64,000 nucleotides of DNA from Shouchella hunanensis (GTDB taxonomy: Bacteria; Bacillota; Bacilli; Bacillales; Bacillaceae_D). The notes under the pieces were generated by a model. The model was not told the DNA's origin. It ran no database searches and worked only from the letters and a program-made list of their open reading frames with translations. The translations under genes and the position numbers were made by a program. The stretch covers positions 603,501-667,500 of the forward strand of contig NZ_CP117834.1 of assembly GCF_028735875.1 (NCBI RefSeq). The letters run 5' to 3'. Positions 55,132 through 64,000 of the stretch are shown here, piece by piece (the first letter of the stretch is position 1; each line of letters opens with the position of its first letter).

Positions 55132-56118
55132 CTAGCTAAAATGATTGTATCCACCTTTATCTAAAACCGTTTCTTCATTCGCTGATTTCATTATAACGCT
55201 TGCGTTACCCGCACGAACAAACCCAATGTCAAACAGGGTGGTCGGTGAGCTTTCTTGCAAATGCGCAAACGTCTCGTTTGAGGTTGTTCCGATTAATTGA
55301 AAATCTTCTCCACCGTTTAGCGCCCACTTAAGCTTCTGATGATATTCAACGTTTTGCAAGTCCGGTAAAATGGAATTCAATTTTTCTTCATTCATTACGA
55401 TTTGCACGTTACTCGCTTCGGCCAGTTCCATCGCTTCACTTGATAGACCGTCACTTACATCATTTAAGGCAATTCGCTTCCCTAAGTTCGCTAAATATGT
55501 GCCACTACTTATTTGCGGCTCAGGCTCTTGATGAGCACGAATACAACTATGTTCCATGTCTGTAAGTGGCTTATCTTTCTCTTTTTGCTGAAGTAGCTCT
55601 AGTCCAGCAGCCGATTTACCAATTGGACCGGTTACGAATAAGACATCCCCTGGCTTTGCTGAACTTCTTTTTAACGCTTTTCCTTCTTGAACGATGCCAA
55701 TGGCCGTCACGGATAAGACAAGTTGGTCTTTACTCGAAACCGTATCGCCACCAATCAAGTCCATTTTATACCGCTCTGCAAGTTCGTTCATCCCTGCATA
55801 GATGTCTTGTAATTCATGGTCGGTCCAAGTCTTCGGAATCGCAATCGTTACAAGATAATACATCGGATTAGCACCCATTGCCGCTAAATCACTTATGTTA
55901 ATTGCCAACGCTTTTCGGCCAATTTGAAAAGGACTTAATGTATCTTTACGAAAATGAATTCCTTCCACCATTGCATCCACACAGACCACTTGCTCTGTGT
56001 CAGCTGACGTTTTATAAACGGCAGCATCATCGCCTATTCCGATTGTTAGTTGCTGTTGAAAACGATTAGTAGGTGTAATGCTTTTTATAAAAGAAAATTC
56101 ATCTCTCAATGTCTGCAC
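55132..56118 (-). CDS. thiL: thiamine-phosphate kinase ThiL
   Basis: 328 residues. PurM-like kinase with GIGDDAAV near 27-34, AINISDLAAMGANP, DLIGGDTVSS and LNDVSDGLSSE. Phosphorylates thiamine monophosphate to thiamine pyrophosphate. First gene of the t6A operon and 52 bp downstream of an initiator tRNA on the same strand, as trnE and ydiA in B. subtilis. Confidence 0.95.
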   Translation of the reverse strand: MQTLRDEFSFIKSITPTNRFQQQLTIGIGDDAAVYKTSADTEQVVCVDAMVEGIHFRKDTLSPFQIGRKALAINISDLAAMGANPMYYLVTIAIPKTWTDHELQDIYAGMNELAERYKMDLIGGDTVSSKDQLVLSVTAIGIVQEGKALKRSSAKPGDVLFVTGPIGKSAAGLELLQQKEKDKPLTDMEHSCIRAHQEPEPQISSGTYLANLGKRIALNDVSDGLSSEAMELAEASNVQIVMNEEKLNSILPDLQNVEYHQKLKWALNGGEDFQLIGTTSNETFAHLQESSPTTLFDIGFVRAGNASVIMKSANEETVLDKGGYNHFS

Positions 56119-56170
56119 ACTTCCCTTTGAATAAATAAAAAAACCGAGAGGGCATCTCGGTTCATTGGTA

Positions 56171-56244
<74 letters not shown>

Positions 56245-56412
56245 TCGTTATAAAGTTTAGTACAATCCCCACTCATATGCTAGGGAAGCTCTTACTTCGT
56301 TGTATGTTTTAGTCTTTCTAACAACAGAAATAAATATACCATATTCCTTTACATTGTACAAGCTTTTTTACAGAAAAAACTTCTTGTCATTTTTGTGAAA
56401 GAGGAGTATCAT

Positions 56413-56460
56413 ATGAAAAATAAACACATACTAGTAATCTTTGAGGAGATGTTCGTATGA
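56413..56460 (+). CDS. 15-residue leader-like ORF coupled to small membrane protein
   Basis: ATG at 56,413 with a good AGAGGAG site; encodes MKNKHILVIFEEMFV and its TGA overlaps the next ATG (ATGA). The GAGGAG within it is the next gene's ribosome site. It could be a coupling leader or an accident of A-rich sequence. Confidence 0.35.
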   Translation: MKNKHILVIFEEMFV

Positions 56461-56600
56461 AAAAAGCATTTCGACTAATGGTTTTAACACCGATGGGACT
56501 GCTTTTAGGAGTACTACTATTGCCCGCATTTCTTGTTACGGACATAGCACTGTTTTCACAGTTTATTGATTCTATTATTATTGGAAATCAAAAGTCATAA
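56457..56600 (+). CDS. 47-residue hydrophobic protein of unknown function
   Basis: ATG at 56,457 with GAGGAG 8 nt upstream. A basic head (KKAFR) is followed by a hydrophobic region (LMVLTPMGLLLGVLLLPAFLV) and a second moderate segment. It is likely a small membrane or secreted protein. No family recognised. A strong terminator begins 2 bp after the stop. Confidence 0.55.
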   Translation: MKKAFRLMVLTPMGLLLGVLLLPAFLVTDIALFSQFIDSIIIGNQKS

Positions 56601-56601
56601 T

Positions 56602-56636
56602 AAATCAGCACCGCATTAACGGTGCTGATTTTTTTT
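56602..56636. terminator. terminator between small gene and PLP enzyme
   Basis: Stem AAATCAGCACCG/CGGTGCTGATTT, loop CATTAA, then TTTTTT; A-rich left flank allows use on the minus strand. Confidence 0.9.
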
Positions 56637-57774
56637 ATGCTTGATTTAGTGCTTGTAAAAAGTCTGTTTGAATATCTCTACTGTCTTCAATACCGACTGA
56701 AATACGAACATCTTGTGGACTTATACCAAGTGCTTCTCTTTTCTCTTCAGGGACAGAACGATGAGACGTTCCAACTGGATACGATATAGATGTCTCTACC
56801 CCCGCTAACGTTGGCGCAATCTTTACAAACGAAAAGCTCGAAAAGAATGTATGCACGTCTACATCTGGCTTCAAGCGCATCGTTACAATAGCGCCATTTC
56901 CATTTCCAGATAGCCCTTCAGGATAATACACTTGATCCACTTGTGGTTGTTTCTTTAAAAAGGCTGCCAGCTTTTCAGCATTTGCACATTGTCTTTCCAT
57001 TCGTAAGCCTAAAGTCTTTAGTCCTCTACATGCTAGCCATGCTTCAAACGGACTTAATGTAGCCCCCATTGTAATCACAAGTTGCTTCACCCGCTCCATA
57101 AGAGCTTGACTGCCAACAACAACACCAGCCGTGACGTCACTGTGCCCACCTAAATACTTCGTTGCACTATGGATCACAAGATCAACACCTTTATGAACAG
57201 GCTTAACCAGAAAAGGAGTAGCAAATGTATTATCGACAATAACACGTAATTGATGTTCGGCTGAGAAAGTTACAATTGTTTCTAAATCCTCTATTCGCAC
57301 ATGGGGATTTGTCACTGACTCACAGAAGAAAGCCTTTGTGTTCGCTCTCATTTCTTTTTTCCAGTCTTCATGGGATTGAACAAAGCTAACATCGATGCCA
57401 AACGTTTTTAGTTCTTGTTCAAACAATGTATATGTACCACCATAAACATCAAGAGCCGCTAGAAGATGATCACCTGCCTGACATACTGATAAGACGGCAC
57501 ACAAAATCGCAGACATTCCTGATGATGTCGCAATACCATCTTCCATCTCTTCCAGTAATGCCACACCTTTTCCTAAATCTTCGGTGTTCGGATTTCCGTA
57601 ACGCGAATATAAGTAGTCTTTCTCTCCCGTAAAATAAGATTCCATATCATCTAAGTTCTCAAATACAAAAGCAGATGTTTGATAAATCGGTCTCGCTTTA
57701 CTCTTATTTTTCGTTGTATCTTTCTTTGTAAAATGAACAGACTGCGTATTAAAGTAACGTTCTTTTCTCTCCAC
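56635..57774 (-). CDS. Cys/Met metabolism PLP-dependent enzyme (cystathionine synthase/lyase type)
   Basis: 379 residues. PLP lysine in SATKYLGGHSD near residue 195-205, SSGMSAIL near 82, YSRYGNPN near 54, VDNTFATPFL near 170 and GVETSISYP near the end. Fold-type I trans-sulfuration enzyme; cystathionine gamma-synthase, beta-lyase or methionine gamma-lyase cannot be separated by eye. It stands alone, without a SAM riboswitch, unlike metNIQ. Confidence 0.87.
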   Translation of the reverse strand: MERKERYFNTQSVHFTKKDTTKNKSKARPIYQTSAFVFENLDDMESYFTGEKDYLYSRYGNPNTEDLGKGVALLEEMEDGIATSSGMSAILCAVLSVCQAGDHLLAALDVYGGTYTLFEQELKTFGIDVSFVQSHEDWKKEMRANTKAFFCESVTNPHVRIEDLETIVTFSAEHQLRVIVDNTFATPFLVKPVHKGVDLVIHSATKYLGGHSDVTAGVVVGSQALMERVKQLVITMGATLSPFEAWLACRGLKTLGLRMERQCANAEKLAAFLKKQPQVDQVYYPEGLSGNGNGAIVTMRLKPDVDVHTFFSSFSFVKIAPTLAGVETSISYPVGTSHRSVPEEKREALGISPQDVRISVGIEDSRDIQTDFLQALNQA

Positions 57775-57795
57775 ACCATCAAACCCTTTCTCTCT

Positions 57796-58152
57796 TTAAG
57801 ATAGAAAAACAAAACCTAATCCAAAACCAAGCATTGAACCAATTAGAGTTAAAGTAATGTAACAACTCCCTTTTATCCACTCCCTATCAAGGAAGCATTG
57901 TAGTGCTTCCACACTAAACGTAGAAAAGGTTGTAAACCCGCCGCATAGATAAAGAATAAACATCTCAATAGCCGAAGACGGTTGCATTGCTAGAGCAATA
58001 CCTAATACGGTACTACCAACAATATTCACGAATGCGATCACTGAAAAGCAACGAGACCACTTGTAATGAAGGGTTAAGAATTCTCCGATAATATAACGAA
58101 GAAAAGCTCCAGTTCCCCCACCAATTGAAACAAGAAGAAGCGTTATTAGCAA
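57796..58152 (-). CDS. crcB: fluoride channel CrcB/Fluc, second subunit
   Basis: 118 residues, four hydrophobic segments. GGGTGAFLRYIIGEF near 11-25, NIVGSTVLG near 44 and GGFTTFSTFSVEA near 70-82, the phenylalanine-box and Na+ site of Fluc. Paired with the upstream crcB, with a 7-bp overlap; such pairs may form heterodimers that export fluoride. Confidence 0.92.
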   Translation of the reverse strand: MLITLLLVSIGGGTGAFLRYIIGEFLTLHYKWSRCFSVIAFVNIVGSTVLGIALAMQPSSAIEMFILYLCGGFTTFSTFSVEALQCFLDREWIKGSCYITLTLIGSMLGFGLGFVFLS

Positions 58153-58523
58153 AACGCCACCTTCTTACCTACAACCATCCCTAGCCATGCTAAAAGAATT
58201 CCTCCACATACGGATGAAAAAACGTATACTAGTGCTAGTAGCCAATTTTTAGTCATGAAAGAGAAGAAATCAGCTATAAATGTAGACATAGTCGTATAGC
58301 CACCGATAAATCCTACGGTTGTTCCTTTCTTTACAAAAGTTGGTACTCTACTTTTTGTATTCAGCGCCTGTATAGCCCATCCCATAAAAAAACAGCCTGA
58401 TACATTAGCCAATACAATCCCTAACCATTCATGATCGGGAACAAAAAGAGTAAGAGTAAATCTAGCTGTTCCTCCTAAAGCACCACCCACTATGACGGCC
58501 ATATATGTTAGAAATCCGTGCAT
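58146..58523 (-). CDS. crcB: fluoride channel CrcB/Fluc, first subunit
   Basis: 125 residues, four hydrophobic segments. GGALGGTARFTLTLF near 14-28, NVSGCFFMGW near 40 and GGYTTMSTFIADF near 74-86. AGGTGGTG precedes the ATG. Forms a pair with the overlapping downstream gene. No crcB fluoride riboswitch is visible in the 115 bp upstream. Confidence 0.92.
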   Translation of the reverse strand: MHGFLTYMAVIVGGALGGTARFTLTLFVPDHEWLGIVLANVSGCFFMGWAIQALNTKSRVPTFVKKGTTVGFIGGYTTMSTFIADFFSFMTKNWLLALVYVFSSVCGGILLAWLGMVVGKKVAFC

Positions 58524-58638
58524 GAAACACCACCTAGAAAAGTTAAACTGATTTTACTACAAGCAACACGTTTCTACAACATCTTTAGCATGCTCAACCC
58601 ATAAGAGAAATAGACTATAAGGAAAGGTGTGATCCTCA

Positions 58639-59349
58639 TTGGGAATCGTTTTACTCAAATTAAGTATTGCGTTATTTTCAGGTTTCTTAATTGGCATTGA
58701 TCGCCAAATTAAACATAAGCCATTAGGTTTAAAAACGAGTATGGTTATTTGTATTGCAAGTTGTTTAATTACCATTGTATCGGTCGAGGCCTATATATAC
58801 TTTTCTAGCACCGACCAAGCAAGACTTGCGATGGATCCTATGCGATTAGCAGCGCAAATTGTAAGTGGAGTTGGCTTTCTTGGTGCTGGTGTTATTCTAA
58901 GACGTAGCAATGACGTCATATCAGGCTTAACAACAGCCGCGATGATCTGGGCCGCGTCGGGCATAGGGATTGCCATAGGGGCAGGCTTTTACACTGAAGC
59001 CTTTCTATCAGTCTTACTCATTTTAGTTGCCGTCAATGTCATTCCAGCTTTACTAAAAGTCATCGGTCCTACTTCATTAAATCAAACAGATGTATCGTTA
59101 AAAGTAGTCATGTCGGAAGAAGCTACTTCAACGCACCTAATTAAGAGCTTGCAGCACAAAGAAAAAAAATGGAAAAGCCGTAAAGAAAAGAATATTATTA
59201 TCCATGATGTAAAGATTAGAGATGTTGAAGAAAATAAACAGCAGCTTGATATCTTGCTCTCGATTCCGCGCACAATGTATATGACACAGCTGTATGATAT
59301 GGTTAAAAAAATTGACCACGTTCAATCGGTTGCCATTGAACAAAAATAA
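58639..59349 (+). CDS. MgtC/SapB family membrane protein
   Basis: 236 residues starting at TTG 58,639 (AAAGGTGTGATCCTCA upstream). Four to five hydrophobic segments with the MgtC motif FLIGIDRQIKHKPLGLKTSM near 16-35 and GVGFLGAGVILRRSNDVISGLTTAA near 77-101. A C-terminal cytoplasmic domain (about 155-236, ACT-like) follows. Linked to Mg2+ homeostasis in relatives; the exact role is uncertain. Divergent from the crcB pair. Confidence 0.87.
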   Translation: MGIVLLKLSIALFSGFLIGIDRQIKHKPLGLKTSMVICIASCLITIVSVEAYIYFSSTDQARLAMDPMRLAAQIVSGVGFLGAGVILRRSNDVISGLTTAAMIWAASGIGIAIGAGFYTEAFLSVLLILVAVNVIPALLKVIGPTSLNQTDVSLKVVMSEEATSTHLIKSLQHKEKKWKSRKEKNIIIHDVKIRDVEENKQQLDILLSIPRTMYMTQLYDMVKKIDHVQSVAIEQK

Positions 59350-59420
59350 TGACTCAACCTATAGAAAATTGTGTTTCCAATGTATATACTGTAATTAAAG
59401 TCTGATTTAGGAATGAAGAT

Positions 59421-60050
59421 ATGGACGTATTAAAAGAATTTATTATGCAATATGGCTATTTCGGCGTTTTTGTCTCTTTAGTAGCTGGCCTTATTGGCCT
59501 TCCTGTCCCTGACGAAGTATTATTAATCACATTTGGATACTTATCCTATATTGATTATTTTCATATAAGTACCACAGTTATTGTCTGTTTTCTTGGATCC
59601 GTAATAGGTATGTCGCTATCTTATTTTCTCGGTATTAAGCTCGGCGCTCCATTTTTAGAAAAATATGGTCCACGATTTTACTTTTCAATTAAAAAGCAGC
59701 GTTCCGTCCAGCAATTACTAAATAAACATGGAAAGTGGTTTATTTTATTAGGTTTTTTCATTCCTGGTGTTAGACATTTAATGGGCTATTTATCAGGTAT
59801 TGCGAAGTTCAGCTATAAATCCTATATCTGTCTCACATCGATTGGAAGTGCAGTGTGGGCATCGCTCTTCGTTTTTACTGGTTACGGATTAGGAGTCAGA
59901 TGGCTTTTCATACGTGATGATATTTATGCTCATAAGTTGTTATACACATCGCTTTTTTCAACCTTACTTATTCTTTCACTTATAACGTATTTTATTTATA
60001 AATCAATCTCTATAAACAAGAAAAAGCTAGTACGATCAAAAGAACAATAG
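59421..60050 (+). CDS. DedA/SNARE-associated family membrane protein
   Basis: 209 residues with about five hydrophobic segments. DedA features are GLIGLPVPDEVLLITFGYL near 24-42, GSVIGMSLSYFLGIKLG and FIPGVRHLMGYLSGIAKF near 113-130. Family members flip undecaprenyl phosphate or phospholipids. A terminator follows; the rRNA operon lies beyond on the other strand. Confidence 0.87.
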   Translation: MDVLKEFIMQYGYFGVFVSLVAGLIGLPVPDEVLLITFGYLSYIDYFHISTTVIVCFLGSVIGMSLSYFLGIKLGAPFLEKYGPRFYFSIKKQRSVQQLLNKHGKWFILLGFFIPGVRHLMGYLSGIAKFSYKSYICLTSIGSAVWASLFVFTGYGLGVRWLFIRDDIYAHKLLYTSLFSTLLILSLITYFIYKSISINKKKLVRSKEQ

Positions 60051-60063
60051 GTTTCTAATGTAA

Positions 60064-60096
60064 AGTGAATGCACGTAATAGCATTCGCTTTTTTTG
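60064..60096 (+). terminator. terminator of the dedA-like gene
   Basis: Stem AGTGAATGC/GCATTCGCT (one wobble), loop ACGTAATA, then seven T. Confidence 0.85.
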
Positions 60097-60312
60097 GGTT
60101 CGTTTTTTTAGAACTCCCCTGCTGAAACTGCTTTGATGATTCCCTTGAGGCTTCACGAAAACAACCCTTTCGTCTCACAGGGGCGTGCACGCTGCTTCCC
60201 TTCGATGTTTTTTCTTGTTGTTCTTTTTTATTGTGCTTGTATTTTTCGGCCGTTTTCTTTGTTTAACTCGCTTCTGTCGAAGCGCAGCTCTTTTGCGTCT
60301 TTCTTTATACAC
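60097..60312. other. gene-free stretch between dedA and the rRNA terminator
   Basis: T- and C-rich DNA with no supported gene on either strand. Several open frames occur, but none has a ribosome site or family features. Confidence 0.6.
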
Positions 60313-60340
60313 AAAAAAAGACACCTTTTCAGGTGTCTTT
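60313..60340 (-). terminator. rRNA operon terminator
   Basis: Minus-strand stem AAAGACACC/GGTGTCTTT, then TTTTTTT, a few bases after the 5S gene. Confidence 0.92.
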
Positions 60341-60346
60341 CTCATT

Positions 60347-60462
60347 GCCTGGCAACGTCCTACTCTCACAGGGGGAAGCCCCCAACTACCATCGGCGCAA
60401 AAGAGCTTAACGACCGTGTTCGGCATGGGAACGGGTGTGACCTCTTTGCTATTGCCACCAGA
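60347..60462 (-). rRNA. 5S ribosomal RNA
   Basis: 116 nt on the minus strand from TCTGGTGGCAATAGC to GTTGCCAGGC, with the standard core CACACCCGTTCCCATGCCGAACACGG-type region and GAGAGTAGGACG near the 3' end; the ends pair. Ends are estimated to within a few bases. Confidence 0.96.
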
Positions 60463-60676
60463 CTTATTTTGACGTCAGATCAACGGCGAATCTCTTCGTC
60501 CTATTTGTGTCTTTCTGTCAGTCACGTACGCAAGTACGCTCCTTCCTTCAAGCACTTCTAGTCCTCGATCTTCTTGTTGCTCTTTGTCAAAGGAATTGAA
60601 TCCTCATTGTTAAAAAGAATCGGTGATTCTTTCAAAACTAAATCAAATCATCATACTCAAACTCAAGAAATTTAGG
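60463..60676 (-). other. 23S-5S spacer
   Basis: 214 bp with no tRNA gene. About half (60,487-60,591) repeats part of the 16S-23S spacer. Confidence 0.85.
60487..60591. repeat. spacer repeat copy 1 (5S side)
   Basis: 105 bp, diverged direct copy of 63,629-63,733. Shared blocks include ATCTCTTCGTC, TGTCTTTCTGTCAGT, ACGCTCCTTCC and CTCTTTGTCAAA. Confidence 0.8.
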
Positions 60677-63607
<2,931 letters not shown>

Positions 63608-63959
63608 ATTTTTACTTCAGATTCCCTTCGTATCTCTTCGTCTGGTTCCTGTCTTTCTGTCAGTTACGTAGCGAACTACGCTCCTTCCATCAAGCATTTC
63701 CCATCCTTGATCTACTTGGGTCTCTTTGTCAAACAGTTAACCTAAAAGGTTTATGAATTCTTGACGTCTCGTTCAAACAGTTGTAACACCGATGAACAAA
63801 ACTAATTTGAGTTGATTGATTATGATTTAGTTTTCAAAGAACCATGCCTACAGGATGTAGGTACCAAACGCTCTTAGAGCGGTATCTACTACCTTCGCAT
63901 TCTTGATCAGAAGATACATTCTTCCGAACAAAATAAATCCCTTAAAAAGGGTATCGAAT
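63608..63959 (-). other. tRNA-Ala to 23S spacer
   Basis: 352 bp with no gene. Contains the 105-bp spacer repeat (63,629-63,733) and A/T-rich processing sequence; no tRNA in this part. Confidence 0.85.
63629..63733. repeat. spacer repeat copy 2 (23S 5' side)
   Basis: Partner of 60,487-60,591, same length and direction, with scattered changes including TACGTAGCGAACTACGC versus CACGTACGCAAGTACGC, where the hairpin pairing is kept. Confidence 0.8.
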
Positions 63960-64000
63960 TGGTGGAGCCTAGCGGGATCGAACCGCTGACCTCCTGCGTG
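63960..64000 (-). tRNA. tRNA-Ala, 3' part, cut by window edge
   Basis: Minus strand from CACGCAGGAGGTCAGCGG to the encoded CCA end; matches the 3' half of Bacillus tRNA-Ala(TGC). Anticodon and 5' half lie beyond the edge. Its place before the 23S shows a 16S-tRNA-23S operon. Confidence 0.88.

Noticed and set aside
58524..58638. Fluoride riboswitch before the crcB pair
   Set aside because: No sequence resembling the crcB aptamer core is present in the short upstream region.

Overview
The window reads as chromosome of a low-GC, endospore-forming Bacillaceae. The gene order thiL-tsaE-tsaB-rimI-tsaD-ABC-F-rex-tat and ydiK-ydiL-groES-groEL is the Bacillus subtilis ydi/gro neighbourhood, and YjcZ-type glycine-rich spore proteins are present. 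Exported proteins (PBP, EhuB, the DUF6612 lipoprotein, the glycine-betaine binding protein) are very rich in Asp/Glu, and there are two compatible-solute importers (ectoine-type Ehu and glycine betaine/choline-type OpuC). That suggests an alkaliphilic or halotolerant relative such as Shouchella/Alkalihalobacillus; the genus is inference.

Layout. 1-6.5 kb: DUF58/MoxR pair (DUF58 runs off the left edge), a thioredoxin-like protein, a secreted phosphoesterase, two convergent Gly/Tyr-rich small proteins and a class B lipoprotein PBP. 6.7-10.5 kb: nitroreductase and the ehuBCDA operon. 10.8-16.9 kb: acidic lipoprotein, a csbB-gtcA-yfhO glycosylation operon, two tiny paralogous membrane proteins and a ferritin-like protein. 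17-27.5 kb: formate dehydrogenase (fdhF, DUF1641 partner, fdhD), a formate-channel homologue behind a sigma-B-type promoter, and a nearly complete molybdenum cofactor set (moaA, moeA, mobB, moaE, moaD one way; moaB, mobA, moaC the other). 27.5-31.1 kb: HpaB-type monooxygenase, alpha/beta hydrolase behind a second sigma-B-type promoter, a queuosine-precursor transporter under a preQ1-I riboswitch, and a small coiled-coil protein.

31.1-38.2 kb is an accessory island of two decayed integrated elements lying in tandem at the 3' end of groEL. Each ends in a broken tyrosine-recombinase gene, followed 89-90 bp later by the same 18-bp sequence that forms the last codons and stop of groEL. The distal element keeps phage fragments (dUTPase, zinc ribbon, RinA-like regulator, tail protein with a phosphoesterase domain) and a small secreted peptide gene with a repeated GPTRPGT motif. 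The proximal element carries an unrecognised secreted 264-residue protein and several tiny genes.

38.2-56.2 kb: groESL under a CIRCE operator, ydiL/ydiK, an iron-type alcohol dehydrogenase, metNIQ under a SAM-I riboswitch, an OpuC-type transporter, tatA/tatC, rex, an ABC-F ATPase, the t6A genes tsaD-tsaB-tsaE with rimI, thiL and an initiator tRNA. 56.4-60.1 kb: a small insertion-like block (PLP enzyme, two crcB, MgtC, DedA). 60.3-64 kb: a minus-strand rRNA operon (5S, 23S, then tRNA-Ala cut by the right edge). All coordinates and gene starts come from reading the sequence; family names are from recognisable motifs, not from a search.
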